A stretch of 64,000 nucleotides of DNA from Oxalobacteraceae bacterium (GCA_027485795.1 JAIXQK010000130.1:1-64000); one strand, 5' to 3'. Shown: positions 43,641 to 53,484, numbered from the stretch's first letter. Numbers and translations are program-made. The notes: generated from the sequence alone by a model not told the origin.

Positions 43641-43793
43641 GACAGGCTCCTTTTTCGACAGTCAGAGGCCCCATGTTACCGCGATCATTCGCTCACCCGC
43701 CAGTCTTGCGCCTGGGTTCGGATCTTTCCTCTCTTCACAGTCATTGAACGGGAGATTCTGGTATCGTGCGCACGGTTTTCAGATTTGAAAAAA

Positions 43794-45275
43794 ATGCGTT
43801 TAATGCCCACCCATAGCCGCGCTCGGTGCGCGCTCTGTTTACCCCTACTGCTGTGCCTGCAACTGAGTGGCTGCGGTAGCGTCAGCGCGCTGCTGCCAAC
43901 TGCTAAGCCTGAGCCTGTCCCTCCCGCTCAGTGGATCGCCCCTATGCCCGGTGAGGGCGCCTTGGCACACGACGGCCAAGTGGCGGCCCTGGCTGATTGG
44001 TGGCGACAGCAACAAGACCCGCTGCTAATCGATCTGATCGATGCTGCCCAGAACGTGAGCAGTAGCGTGAGTGCCGCGCGCTCGAGGATCGAGCAAGCCA
44101 ATGCCGAACGGCTGGCGGCGGGTGGCGCATTGCAGCCAACGCTGGATGCTGGCGTTAGCGCGCAGCGCCGCAGCGCGTTTCCGCCTTTCCCGGGCGGTAA
44201 TGTGTACCAGGGCTCGTTGCAAGCCAGTTGGGAGATTGATCTGTTTGGTGCAAACCGCATGGCGCGCGATGCAGCACAACGCCGCGCACAAGGTGCTGAG
44301 GCCAATTGGCATGAAGCGCGCGTCTCGGTGGCAGCCGAAACAGCCAATCAATACTATGCCTTGCGGGGCTGCAGGCGTTTGCTGACGATTGCAGAAGCCG
44401 ATACAAGCTCGCGCGCAGAGATTACGCGTCTGACCGAATTGGCGGTTAAAGCGGGATTTCAGCCGCCGGCAAATTCCGCGCTGGCGCGGGCCAGTGCGGC
44501 AGAGGGGCGCAGCCGTGTGACTGCACTGCGTGCACAGTGTGATGTGGATATCAAAGCGCTGGTCATGCTGACCGGTCTGGATGAAAGAGATCTGCGCGCC
44601 AAACTCGACGGTGTACCCGCTACGCTGCCACTACCGACCCCGGTACCCTTGGCAGAGCTTCCGGCAGCGACACTGGCGCAACGTCCTGATGTGTATGCCG
44701 CTGCGCAGCAGGTTGCTGCGGCTAGCAGCGACGTCGGTAGCGTAGAAGCGCGACGTTACCCGCGGCTATCGTTATCCGGAAACATTGGTCGCAATCGATT
44801 TGAAACCGGCGATGGCGCATTCAATTTAAACAGTTGGACGGTGGGTCCTGTTGCAGTGACTTTGCCGATCTTTGACGGTAACCGGCGACGCGCGAATATC
44901 GCTGCGGCAGTCGCGCGTTATGAAGAGGCCGCCAATGAGTACCGCGCTACCGTACGCCGTGCGGTGCGTGAAGTTGAAGAGAGTTTGGTTAATCTCGACA
45001 GCATCGCAGCGCGCAGCGATGACGCCCAGATCGCTATCGATGGTTTCATGACCTCGCTCGATGCTGCCCAGCTCCGCTATGAAAAAGGCTTGGGCAGCCT
45101 GATCGAGTTTGAGGAGGCGCGTCGCAGCAAACTCGGCGCAGAGACCGCGCTCATAAGCCTTCAGCGTGAACGTATCTCAGCGTGGATCGCGTTGTACCGC
45201 GCCGCAGGTGGCGGCTGGCAATCACCCACACCATCCATATCGTCCGATAAAGCCCTCTCAGAGCCGAAACCATGA
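43794..45275 (+). CDS. RND efflux outer-membrane lipoprotein (OprM/NodT family)
   Basis: 493 residues from MRLMPTHSRARCALCL; the lipobox is LSGC (cysteine at about residue 24). The family features are PLLIDLIDAAQNVSSSVSAA, LQASWEIDLFGANRMARDAA, ANQYYALRGCRRLL, LPAATLAQRPDVYAAAQQVA and the second repeat. It forms the outer-membrane channel of a tripartite pump. A frame open back to 43620 has no start with support. Its stop overlaps the adaptor gene (ATGA). Confidence 0.93.
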   Translation: MRLMPTHSRARCALCLPLLLCLQLSGCGSVSALLPTAKPEPVPPAQWIAPMPGEGALAHDGQVAALADWWRQQQDPLLIDLIDAAQNVSSSVSAARSRIEQANAERLAAGGALQPTLDAGVSAQRRSAFPPFPGGNVYQGSLQASWEIDLFGANRMARDAAQRRAQGAEANWHEARVSVAAETANQYYALRGCRRLLTIAEADTSSRAEITRLTELAVKAGFQPPANSALARASAAEGRSRVTALRAQCDVDIKALVMLTGLDERDLRAKLDGVPATLPLPTPVPLAELPAATLAQRPDVYAAAQQVAAASSDVGSVEARRYPRLSLSGNIGRNRFETGDGAFNLNSWTVGPVAVTLPIFDGNRRRANIAAAVARYEEAANEYRATVRRAVREVEESLVNLDSIAARSDDAQIAIDGFMTSLDAAQLRYEKGLGSLIEFEEARRSKLGAETALISLQRERISAWIALYRAAGGGWQSPTPSISSDKALSEPKP

Positions 45276-46489
45276 ATCCCTTGCACTTGATCCGACAGAT
45301 CCCGCGTCATGTTCCGCGACCGGCAGTCGCAAGTCTGGCCATGATGTTGCTATTGGTGCTAGCCGTCTGGCTGTTGCCCACCCCGAGCAGCAAGGCGACT
45401 GACAAAGCGACTAGTGACAAAGTAGCAGCCAACAAGCCCGCATCCACAGCGAAGGCGGCATTGACCGTCAGCACAGCCCGCCCACAGCTAGCCCGCCTCT
45501 CGCAAACACTGGCGGCTAATGGTGACATCGCCGCTTGGCAGGAGGCGAGTATCGGTAGCGAGGCCAATGGGCTGCGCTTGATCGAGGTGCTGGTGAATGT
45601 CGGTGATGTTGTGCGTGTCGGTCAAACCCTGGCGCGTTTTTCTGATGAGACCGTGCAAGCCGATCTTGCCCAGACCAACGCCGCGTTGCTGGAAGCGCAG
45701 GCGACACTCGCCGAAGCAAGTTCGAATGCTGAGCGCGCACGATCTTTAGTCAATACCGGTGCGATCAGTACCCAGCAGATCAATCAATTTCTCACTGCCG
45801 AGCAAACCGCGCGCGCACGCGTTGCAGCTGCCGAAGCCAATGTCAGCGCACAAAAGCTGCGCCTGAAGTTCACCCAACTCCTCGCGCCGGATAGTGGTGT
45901 GATTTCTTCACGTAGCGCGACAGTAGGTGCAGTCGTTGCGAACGGCACCGAGCTATTTCGAATGATTCGCAAGGGCAGGCTGGAGTGGCGCGCCGAGGTG
46001 ATGGCGAGCGAGCTGTCACGCATACGTGTTGGCTCCGGTGTGACGCTGGTCGCCGCGAATGGCACACGTTTGAACGGCAAGGTGCGCATGATCGGGCCAA
46101 CCGTCAATCCGCAAAACCGATCAGCACTGGTGTATGTCGATCTGCTTTCCGGTGTCTCCGGTGGAACTGCCGCTAAACCCGGTATGTTCGCGCGCGGCGA
46201 ATTTACGCTCGGCAGCGGCAATGGTGTCACGCTGCCGCAGCAGGCTGTGGTTGTACGCGATGGATTTAGCTATGTGTTTCAGATCAAGCCCGATGGGCGC
46301 GTGGCGCAGCTGAAGGTGAAGACCGGGCGTTATCTGCAGGACCAGGTCGAGATTACCGAAGGCATTTCGTTGCAAGATGAAATTGTAGTGGCTGGTGCCG
46401 GTTTCTTGAACGATGGTGATCTGGTGCGCGTGACCCGCAACACTGCAGCAGCGCGTGACAACAAGCGCGAGACGAAGGACGCCCAGTGA
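45272..46489 (+). CDS. RND efflux periplasmic adaptor
   Basis: 405 residues. An N-terminal membrane anchor (about 22-37), then the usual adaptor layout: lipoyl halves (GLRLIEVLVNVGDVVRVGQT), an alpha hairpin (LAQTNAALLEAQATLAEASS), a beta barrel (RAEVMASELSRIRVGSGVTL) and membrane-proximal domain. It joins the permease to the outer-membrane channel. It overlaps both neighbours by 4 bp (ATGA and GTGA), so the three genes form one operon. Confidence 0.94.
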   Translation: MNPLHLIRQIPRHVPRPAVASLAMMLLLVLAVWLLPTPSSKATDKATSDKVAANKPASTAKAALTVSTARPQLARLSQTLAANGDIAAWQEASIGSEANGLRLIEVLVNVGDVVRVGQTLARFSDETVQADLAQTNAALLEAQATLAEASSNAERARSLVNTGAISTQQINQFLTAEQTARARVAAAEANVSAQKLRLKFTQLLAPDSGVISSRSATVGAVVANGTELFRMIRKGRLEWRAEVMASELSRIRVGSGVTLVAANGTRLNGKVRMIGPTVNPQNRSALVYVDLLSGVSGGTAAKPGMFARGEFTLGSGNGVTLPQQAVVVRDGFSYVFQIKPDGRVAQLKVKTGRYLQDQVEITEGISLQDEIVVAGAGFLNDGDLVRVTRNTAAARDNKRETKDAQ

Positions 46490-49400
46490 ATTTTTCTGCG
46501 CTCTCGATTCGCAGCCCGATACCCGCAATTTTATTATTCGCGCTGTTGACGCTGGCAGGCTTACTCGCGTTTCGCTCGAATGCGATTCAGGATTTTCCGG
46601 ACATCGAGCTGCCCATCGTGAACGTGGTCGCCTCGCTGCCGGGCGCAGCGCCAGCACAGCTCGAGACCGAGGTGGCGCGCAAGATTGAAGGCTCGGTCGC
46701 CAGCCTGCAGGGCGTCAAAAACATTTTCACCAAGGTGCTCGACGGGCAGGTGACTGTCACGGTTGAGTTTGTCCTGGAAAAAAATCTCTCGGACGCGGTC
46801 AATGATGTACGCGACGCGGTAGCGCGCGTCCGCGCCGATCTGCCGGCTGACATGCGCGATCCATCGGTGACCAAAGTCTCAACTGCCGGCCGACCGATTC
46901 TCACCTTTAGCGTGGCTGCCGCACCGAATGCTCCCGGTAGCGCCCCTGACTTACAGGAAATCTCCTGGTTCATCGACAATACGGTCACCAAGCGTCTGCT
47001 CACCGTCAAAGGGGTGGGTGCCATCAAGCGGATTGGTGGTGTCACACGTGAGGTTCGTATCGAGTTGGATACGGCGCGTATGAACGCGCTGCGCGTCACT
47101 GCGATTGATGTCTCTCGCAGGCTGCGTCAGGTGCAGCAAGAGGCACCGGGCGGACGCGGTGATGTATCCGGTGCAGAGCAGTCGGTTCGTACGATTGCTA
47201 CCGTCAAGACCGCCGCTGAATTAGCGCTGATTGAAATTTCGCTCGACGATGGCAGGCGGGTAAGGCTCGATCAAATCGCAAGTGTTCGCGACACCGTCGC
47301 CGAGCCACGCGCCATTGCCACTCAGGATGGCAAATTGGTGGTTGGCTTCGAGATATCGCGCACCAAGGGCTATGGCGAATTGATGGTGGCGAAAGGCGTT
47401 CGCGAGGTAGTGAGTGCGCTTGAGTCAGATAACCCTCATCTGCGTTTTGCGGAGGTGATCGATAACGCTCAACCGGTGGAAGAGAACTACGAAGGTTCAA
47501 TGATTCTGCTGTACGAAGGTGCTCTGTTGGCGGTGCTGGTCGTGCTTTGGTTTTTACGTGATTGGCGTGCGACCTTGGTGGCGGCATCTGCTTTGCCACT
47601 GTCGGTAATCCCGACTTTTCTGGCGATGTCATGGTTCGGCTACACCATCAATACCGTGACCTTGCTCTCATTAGCACTGGTGGTAGGTGTGTTAGTCGAT
47701 GACGCGATTGTCGAGATCGAAAATATCGCGCGACACCTGCAAATGGGTAAAACACCCATGCAAGCCGCACTCGAAGCCGCAGATGAGATCGGCATGGCAG
47801 TGATTGCCACTACGTTCACCTTGGTCGCAGTGTTTTTGCCAACCGCATTCATGGGTGGTGTGCCGGGCTTGTTCTTCAAACAGTTTGGATGGACTGCTGC
47901 CGTGGCTGTGTTGTCATCACTGGTGGTGGCAAGGTTACTGACACCCATGATGTCAGCCTACTTGCTTAAACCGGCAAAGCATGTGCAGCCAGAAGATGGC
48001 TGGATGATGCGCAACTACTTGCGCATCATGCGTTGGTGCTTGCGTTATCGGTGGGTGACAGCGATTGCCTCGGCGCTGTTTTTTGTGGCGTCATTGGCGC
48101 TTGTACCTTTGCTGCCAACCGGCTTCATACCGCCGGCTGATCGTGGGCAGACGCAGATCACGGTCGAACTGCCCCCGGGCAGTACCTTAGCTGAGACCAC
48201 CGCAGCAGCCGAACAGGCAAGGCTCGCCGCAATGAAGGTCAAAGGTCTCGAAAGTATTTTTAGCTCGATTGGTGGCGGTTCCAGTGGCGATGCATTCGCC
48301 CCCGGTGCTGCTGCCGAGGCACGGCGTGCTGTGCTGACGCTGAACGTGATTCATCGTGATAAGCGTACTGAGTCATTGCAAGATCTGGAGAATCAAATAC
48401 GTGCCAAGCTAGATGAAATCCCCGGTGCGCGCTTCACCGTCGGCCCGCCGGATACTGGCGTCAAGATGCAGCTGGTCTTAAAGAGTGATGACCCGGTCGC
48501 GCTGACGACCGCAGCGCGCATGGTTGAGCGTGAGTTACGAACGCTGAATGGGATTGGTAATGTCAACTCAAGCGCATCATTGGTCAGGCCCGAGATCATC
48601 GTTCGCCCTGATGCCGCGCGTGCTGCCGATCTTGGTGTGACCACATCGAGCATTGCAGAGACGGTACGTGTTGCTACTGCGGGTGACTATGACGTCAACC
48701 TGCCGAAGTTGAATTTGTCGGAGCGTCAGGTGCCGATTCGCGTGCAGTTGCCGACTGATGTGCGCGCTGATCTCGCGGCGATTGAGCGTCTGTCAGTACC
48801 CGGGCGGCAGGGTCCGGTGATGCTCGGTACGGTGGCCAGCGTGAGCATGGACAGCGGCCCTGCCCAAATCGACAGACTGAACCGCAGTCGCAATGTCACC
48901 TTGGAAGTAGAGTTGGGCGGTCGCTCGCTGGGCGAGTTGAATGAAGAAGCGCGCGCGCTGCCCAGCATGAAAAACCTGCCGCCCTCGGTCACCATTGCCG
49001 AGCTGGGTGATGCACAAGAAATGCAGGCGCTGTTCGAGAGCTTCGGTATCGCCATGCTGATTGGCGTGCTTTGCATCTATGGCGTGCTGGTGCTGTTGTT
49101 CCATGACTTCATGCAGCCGATGACGATTCTCGCAGCGTTGCCGCTGTCGATCGGTGGTGCGTTTGTGGGTCTCCTCGTCACGCACAAGGCGCTGTCGATG
49201 CCGTCCATGATCGGCTTGATCATGCTGATGGGTATCGTCACCAAGAACTCCATTCTGCTGGTGGATTATGCGATTCTCGCGCGCCGCGCGGGCATGCCTC
49301 GGTTTGATGCGCTGGTCGACGCTTGTCACAAGCGTAGCCGCCCGATTTTGATGACGACCATTGCGATGGGCGCGGGCATGCTGCCATTGGCGCTTGGCTT

Positions 49401-49569
49401 TGGGGCTGATCCAAGTTTTCGTTCGCCGATGGCGGTCACAGTGATCGGTGGTCTGATCACTTCAACCTTGTTATCACTGCTGGTGGTACCCGCGGTTTAT
49501 ACCTTCGTCGATGACGCACAAGGCCTGATGCGGAAACTCAGCCAAACCATTTTGCGTAAAGCGGATTAA
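46486..49569 (+). CDS. RND efflux permease, HAE1-type
   Basis: 1027 residues, the size of AcrB/MexB-like pumps. It begins with FSALSIRSPIPAILLFALLT, has FPDIELPIVNVVASLPGAAP, the TM4 proton-relay motif GVLVDDAIVEIENIARHL (paired Asp), and LPTAFMGGVPGLFFKQFGWT, then a second repeat with LIGVLCIYGVLVLLFHDFMQ and LMGIVTKNSILLVDYAILAR. The GTG start overlaps the adaptor stop. The order, outer-membrane factor first, is less usual than adaptor-permease-channel. Substrate is not determinable; the double-Asp TM4 points to hydrophobe/amphiphile export rather than metals. Confidence 0.96.
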   Translation: MNFSALSIRSPIPAILLFALLTLAGLLAFRSNAIQDFPDIELPIVNVVASLPGAAPAQLETEVARKIEGSVASLQGVKNIFTKVLDGQVTVTVEFVLEKNLSDAVNDVRDAVARVRADLPADMRDPSVTKVSTAGRPILTFSVAAAPNAPGSAPDLQEISWFIDNTVTKRLLTVKGVGAIKRIGGVTREVRIELDTARMNALRVTAIDVSRRLRQVQQEAPGGRGDVSGAEQSVRTIATVKTAAELALIEISLDDGRRVRLDQIASVRDTVAEPRAIATQDGKLVVGFEISRTKGYGELMVAKGVREVVSALESDNPHLRFAEVIDNAQPVEENYEGSMILLYEGALLAVLVVLWFLRDWRATLVAASALPLSVIPTFLAMSWFGYTINTVTLLSLALVVGVLVDDAIVEIENIARHLQMGKTPMQAALEAADEIGMAVIATTFTLVAVFLPTAFMGGVPGLFFKQFGWTAAVAVLSSLVVARLLTPMMSAYLLKPAKHVQPEDGWMMRNYLRIMRWCLRYRWVTAIASALFFVASLALVPLLPTGFIPPADRGQTQITVELPPGSTLAETTAAAEQARLAAMKVKGLESIFSSIGGGSSGDAFAPGAAAEARRAVLTLNVIHRDKRTESLQDLENQIRAKLDEIPGARFTVGPPDTGVKMQLVLKSDDPVALTTAARMVERELRTLNGIGNVNSSASLVRPEIIVRPDAARAADLGVTTSSIAETVRVATAGDYDVNLPKLNLSERQVPIRVQLPTDVRADLAAIERLSVPGRQGPVMLGTVASVSMDSGPAQIDRLNRSRNVTLEVELGGRSLGELNEEARALPSMKNLPPSVTIAELGDAQEMQALFESFGIAMLIGVLCIYGVLVLLFHDFMQPMTILAALPLSIGGAFVGLLVTHKALSMPSMIGLIMLMGIVTKNSILLVDYAILARRAGMPRFDALVDACHKRSRPILMTTIAMGAGMLPLALGFGADPSFRSPMAVTVIGGLITSTLLSLLVVPAVYTFVDDAQGLMRKLSQTILRKAD

Positions 49570-49840
49570 GCGAGAGCATATCCAGTATGTTCTCGCGCAG
49601 CGATGCGTCGCGAATAATTAGCATCGTTGGCCAATCCGAGGTTGCCTCCATCCAGTACACCTCCTGTGTACCCAGAATATAAACAACGCCTTCGCGTCGA
49701 ATAGTGCCATCGTAAAACGCATAGGTACGGGCGATTTCAAACTCGGTATCGATCAGCGATTTCACCAAATCGATGTAAGGGTAACGGACCTTTTGTCCGT
49801 CGTACAGCATGGAAAGTAGTGCTGATCGCAGTACGGACAT
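49538..49840 (-). CDS. Small protein of unknown function overlapping the permease 3' end
   Basis: 100 residues with a normal amino-acid make-up (LIDTEFEIARTYAFYDGTIR, EGVVYILGTQEVYWMEATSD). It converges on the permease gene and overlaps it by 32 bp. No clear ribosome-binding site precedes either ATG (49840 or 49810). No signal peptide or membrane segment. Family unknown; reality is likely but not certain. Confidence 0.5.
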   Translation of the reverse strand: MSVLRSALLSMLYDGQKVRYPYIDLVKSLIDTEFEIARTYAFYDGTIRREGVVYILGTQEVYWMEATSDWPTMLIIRDASLRENILDMLSLNPLYAKWFG

Positions 49841-49937
49841 GGGGTGGGCATTGATTTGCTAGCCCTTCCTTATACACGTTTCCCATGATCTCGGCAGATG
49901 GTGTCAGCTTGCTATCGTTTCAAGCAGGTCGAAGTGT

Positions 49938-50831
49938 TCAGGCCGGTCGAAGAATGCCTTCCTTGTCCAATGTATGGACGTTGTTGAAGTCCATGCTGAA
50001 TCTGTTGAGGTAGCGAACGAATAGGCGCATTGGAACGCCATATGAGTAGGGGAGCGCGTGCCGGGCCAGTAAACGCCTGCGTCCGGAGTCATCAGTCTCC
50101 CGCTGTAGACTGATGACACTGTCTCGAGCGGTCTGTCGCTCGAGAATCTCGTCAATTTGGTCATCGAAGGCGGCATCTAAAATGATAATCCTGCCCTCGA
50201 TATTTATCTCTTGCTGGTCACGATCGATACGTAGCCATAATTTGTGGGAGAGGCCACGCTCAGCCATGATCGCCTTTGAAGGCATCACTTCAGAAATGAT
50301 TTTGTAGCGCTTTAGAAAATACTGAATCTTATCGACGCTAACTTCTTTCGCCTCCAGCCTTGACGAAGCGGTGTCGTTGGTCTGGGAGCGAGATTCCTCC
50401 ATCAGTTCAAGGATTTCATGCGTCAGTTGTGACACATGCTCAGGGTTCACTTTGCAGTCGCGGAATACGCGCGACATGATCAGGATGATCTCCGAGAACT
50501 GCGAATCTGGTAGCTGAATATCAGATGATGCGGATGGCGTGGCCGGTCGACGATAATCTAGCGCAGACTTTGGCGCCAGGTAGTTTCGATAGCGCTTTAT
50601 ATCCTGAATAATTGCGCTCTTCTTCGCGAGTACAAAATAATGCTTCACAAGATCGTTGCTACAAACTGCGTCATGGATCTGGTGAATAATGCTTTCGAAC
50701 GTTGGGTCCTGAAGATATGTGTTCAATAAAATGGTTGTCATCTGGCGTCGGCTTTCCCGATGAAGTGGATCATTAAATAATCGCGTGGTCGCTGAAGCCA
50801 CAAGTTGAACGTAAGTTTCCAAAGCTGTCAT
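49938..50831 (-). CDS. Uncharacterised 297-residue protein, predicted cytoplasmic
   Basis: Highly charged and helical (HQIHDAVCSNDLVKHYFVLA, LAKKSAIIQDIKRYRNYLAP) with a C-terminal beta-rich part (KLWLRIDRDQQEINIEGRII). No signal peptide and no membrane segment. Met-start spacing to AAGGGA is short. No family recognised. It lies on the same strand as the 100-residue gene downstream with a 97-bp gap. Confidence 0.62.
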   Translation of the reverse strand: MTALETYVQLVASATTRLFNDPLHRESRRQMTTILLNTYLQDPTFESIIHQIHDAVCSNDLVKHYFVLAKKSAIIQDIKRYRNYLAPKSALDYRRPATPSASSDIQLPDSQFSEIILIMSRVFRDCKVNPEHVSQLTHEILELMEESRSQTNDTASSRLEAKEVSVDKIQYFLKRYKIISEVMPSKAIMAERGLSHKLWLRIDRDQQEINIEGRIIILDAAFDDQIDEILERQTARDSVISLQRETDDSGRRRLLARHALPYSYGVPMRLFVRYLNRFSMDFNNVHTLDKEGILRPA

Positions 50832-50986
50832 TCCCTTTTGACTTGGATTACGGCTTTGTAATTTGCAGTGGCTTCGATGCCAATTTGAAAAATTAAGAGT
50901 TATTGTGAGCAGCTGCCACTAGCTATGTGTTTTTATGATTCGGTTGATTGCAGTGACGCAACCGTTACTAAATTCACTTGAGCGGA

Positions 50987-51003
50987 TTCCGATGATTACG
51001 GAA
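50987..51003. promoter_or_regulatory. Inverted repeat upstream of the ArsR-type gene
   Basis: TTCCG-7 bp-CGGAA, 34-51 bp before the ArsR-family ATG at 51038. ArsR proteins commonly autoregulate at such repeats, so this is a possible operator. Confidence 0.3.
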
Positions 51004-51037
51004 CCTAGCATCGCACAAACTCTGGCATAAAAACCGC

Positions 51038-51382
51038 ATGGAAACCCGACAACTCGCACGTCTGCTAGGGGCCCTTTGCTTTGAAGAGCGATTGGAGATC
51101 ATCGGCGCGCTTATCACGCCCGGTCATGATGGCTTGAGCACACAGCAGATGGCAGAAATGACTGGGCTGCCACATTCCTCGATACCCATTCATGTCGATT
51201 ACATGGAAAGTACCGGTATGGTCTCGCTCCGCTACACCAGCACGGGTAAGGTTTACAGTGCCGATCTGGAGTTGCTCGAGAAGCTGTTCAATTTCATGAA
51301 CCAGAACTACGGTGCGGGCATGCGTCTGATGCACCGAACCCAAGCAGAGCGGATTGATGCGACGGAGGCTTTGCCTGACTGA
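51038..51382 (+). CDS. ArsR-family winged-helix regulator
   Basis: 114 residues with the ArsR pattern: LARLLGALCFEERLEIIGAL, LSTQQMAEMTGLPHSSIPIH (recognition helix), VDYMESTGMVSLRYTSTGKV. No Cys or His cluster of a metal sensor is visible, so the signal is unknown. It is the first gene of an apparent operon with a response regulator and histidine kinase (15-bp and 42-bp gaps). Confidence 0.82.
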   Translation: METRQLARLLGALCFEERLEIIGALITPGHDGLSTQQMAEMTGLPHSSIPIHVDYMESTGMVSLRYTSTGKVYSADLELLEKLFNFMNQNYGAGMRLMHRTQAERIDATEALPD

Positions 51383-51396
51383 TCCGACCCAAAACC

Positions 51397-52080
51397 ATGA
51401 AGATTCTTTTGATTGAAGACGAGGCAAAGATTGCCGATTTGGTTGTCGCCGGTTTCCGCAGCGCAGGTATGCAATACGAATGCTGCAGCGACGGCAACAT
51501 CGCTTTAAGCAAAGCCTTATCGGATGGCTTTGACGCGATCGTTCTTGACCTGATGCTACCGGGGGTCAATGGGATTGATATCTTGCGTGCCGTGCGTGAG
51601 CGGGGAAAGCTTACTCCGGTTATCGTCTTGACTGCGAGAGCCGAGCTGCCGGATCGTTTGGCCGGTTTCAATGCTGGCGCCGATGATTATCTGCCTAAGC
51701 CTTTTTTTGTGGAAGAGTTGGTCGTGCGCGTTCGCGCGCTGGTTGCTCGCCAGCGCGGCCAGAACGATACGGTGATGCTACAGAGCGGACTGCAACTGAA
51801 CCGAATCAGCCGTGAGGCTAATTGGGCCGGATGTGATGTCGTACTGAGCCAGCGCGAATTCATGCTAATTGAATATCTGATGCGAAGCCCAGGTCATATC
51901 TTTTCTCGCACGCAGATTCTTATGCATGTATGGGGATTAGATTTTGACCCGAAGACGAATGTGGTCGATGTCTGCATACAGCGGGTCCGAAAAAAGCTTA
52001 TCCCGACCCATGGCCCTGATCCGAAGGATTTTCCGATTGAGGCGATTCGCGGCATCGGCTACCGCTTCAGGGAGATATAA
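51397..52080 (+). CDS. OmpR/PhoB-family response regulator
   Basis: 227 residues. Receiver domain with IEDEAKIADL, phospho-acceptor LDLMLPGVNG, Thr in VLTARAE and Lys in YLPKPF; then a winged-helix domain with LSQREFMLIEYLMRSPGHIF, VWGLDFDPKTNVVDVCIQRV and AIRGIGYRF. All catalytic positions are intact. It ends directly before the kinase gene, and the two are translationally close. The heavy-metal-type partner suggests an envelope or metal stress signal. Confidence 0.95.
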   Translation: MKILLIEDEAKIADLVVAGFRSAGMQYECCSDGNIALSKALSDGFDAIVLDLMLPGVNGIDILRAVRERGKLTPVIVLTARAELPDRLAGFNAGADDYLPKPFFVEELVVRVRALVARQRGQNDTVMLQSGLQLNRISREANWAGCDVVLSQREFMLIEYLMRSPGHIFSRTQILMHVWGLDFDPKTNVVDVCIQRVRKKLIPTHGPDPKDFPIEAIRGIGYRFREI

Positions 52081-52122
52081 ATTAGTACGCTCACTCGCTC
52101 GTTTTATGCCAAGGTTTTTCTG

Positions 52123-53484
52123 ATGTTCGTTGGCAGTATGTTGGTACTGTATACGTTCAATCAGGGCATGATTTTTCTGCTGGGTAACCCGGAAGCCAGG
52201 AAGATCTTTCATGAGCGCCATGTTGAGCAGAACCTGCAATGGAATTCGCGCGAATCACTCTCCACGGATGCCGGCGAACTCAAGCGAGAGTTACTTGGCA
52301 CTATGCGCGGCGCCCATCCGGATGAGGTGATGGTGTTTACCCAGCCGCTCGGTACGCTACCTCCGGGCCAGTCAAACCAATTTCCGCTTCCCGCTGCTAT
52401 TGGTGGGAGCCATGTCACCTTAGCTCCGGCAGACAAGTATTTCCCATTAATTTCATACGCGGTAGTCTACATCGACGATACGCATTGGGATGCGACGCGC
52501 CTGATCTCATCCGATCAAATCGTCTTGAGCCTTGTGAATCAGGCCGCCAATGAGCGTGGTATCGAAGAGTTTCTGAACTTTCGCTCGCGCATGGTGCGCC
52601 AGATTGCGCCATTGAGTCTGCTGCTTGCAATCATTTGCGCAATCTTTCTGACCCGCCGCGTGCTGGCGCCGATCAAGCGAGTACAGAATTCATTGCATAG
52701 CTTAGACAATCGGGATCTGAGCGTACGTATACCGGTGCGCGGCGAAGATAACGAATTTCGTGATTTCATCGCCAATTTCAACGGCATGCTCGAGCGATTA
52801 GAAAAGGGCTTTCAGCAGGCCTCTCGTTTTTCTAGCGATGCAGCGCACGAGTTACGAACGCCACTCACCATCATGCAGGGGTATACCGAGCGTGCGATCA
52901 ATGAGGCAGTACCTGGATCGCGTTTGCAGATACAACTACGAATGATTTCCGATGAAATCGAGCGACTCACTTCCATCACCCATAAATTGTTATTGCTAGC
53001 ACAGGCCGATGCCGGTCGATTACGCATAGATTTTGAAGTCGTTAATGTCAGCGATTTGCTGGATGAAATGCGATCCGATCTCGGCCTGCTTGATCCGCCA
53101 TTAGACTTGCGCGGAAAGGTCGATAAAGATCTCATTGTGCTGACCGACCGCGCGCTACTCCAGCAATTGCTGAATAATCTGTTTAGTAATGCGGTCAAAT
53201 ACAATGAGGCGGACGGATGGATTGATATTTCTGCCTGGAGCGAAGCCGGGCAGCTGCATGTTCTATTCTCGAACCCTAGTCAGCCCATCGATCCGGCATT
53301 CGTATCGAAGGTTTTTGATAGATTTTCTCGTGCCGATCTATCGCACAGCAGACAAATCGATGGTACAGGCCTTGGCCTTAGTCTTTGTAGGGAAATTGCA
53401 TTGGCTAATGGCGGCTCGCTAGACTTTCGCGTGCTGGGGCATACCCAGGTTATTGTTGAACTTTGCATGCCTGTTAATCGCTAG
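52123..53484 (+). CDS. Membrane histidine kinase (heavy-metal sensor-like layout)
   Basis: 453 residues from the first ATG. A membrane segment at the start, a periplasmic sensor of about 140 residues, a second membrane segment (QIAPLSLLLAIICAIFLTRR), HAMP (PIKRVQNSLHSLDNRDLSVR), HisKA (SSDAAHELRTPLTIMQGYTE) and HATPase with LLNNLFSNAVKYN and GTGLGLSLCREI. The G1 box is changed (FSNPSQPID, as in CusS-like kinases). The frame stays open back to 52081, where an ATT follows AGGGAG after 6 bases and restores a family-like start (TRSFYAKVFLMF); the true start may be there. Confidence 0.9.
   Translation: MFVGSMLVLYTFNQGMIFLLGNPEARKIFHERHVEQNLQWNSRESLSTDAGELKRELLGTMRGAHPDEVMVFTQPLGTLPPGQSNQFPLPAAIGGSHVTLAPADKYFPLISYAVVYIDDTHWDATRLISSDQIVLSLVNQAANERGIEEFLNFRSRMVRQIAPLSLLLAIICAIFLTRRVLAPIKRVQNSLHSLDNRDLSVRIPVRGEDNEFRDFIANFNGMLERLEKGFQQASRFSSDAAHELRTPLTIMQGYTERAINEAVPGSRLQIQLRMISDEIERLTSITHKLLLLAQADAGRLRIDFEVVNVSDLLDEMRSDLGLLDPPLDLRGKVDKDLIVLTDRALLQQLLNNLFSNAVKYNEADGWIDISAWSEAGQLHVLFSNPSQPIDPAFVSKVFDRFSRADLSHSRQIDGTGLGLSLCREIALANGGSLDFRVLGHTQVIVELCMPVNR

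Noticed and set aside
43375..43674. 99-residue minus-strand frame overlapping the DUF2892 gene
   Set aside because: Different frame from the recognised DUF2892 protein and includes the terminator hairpin.
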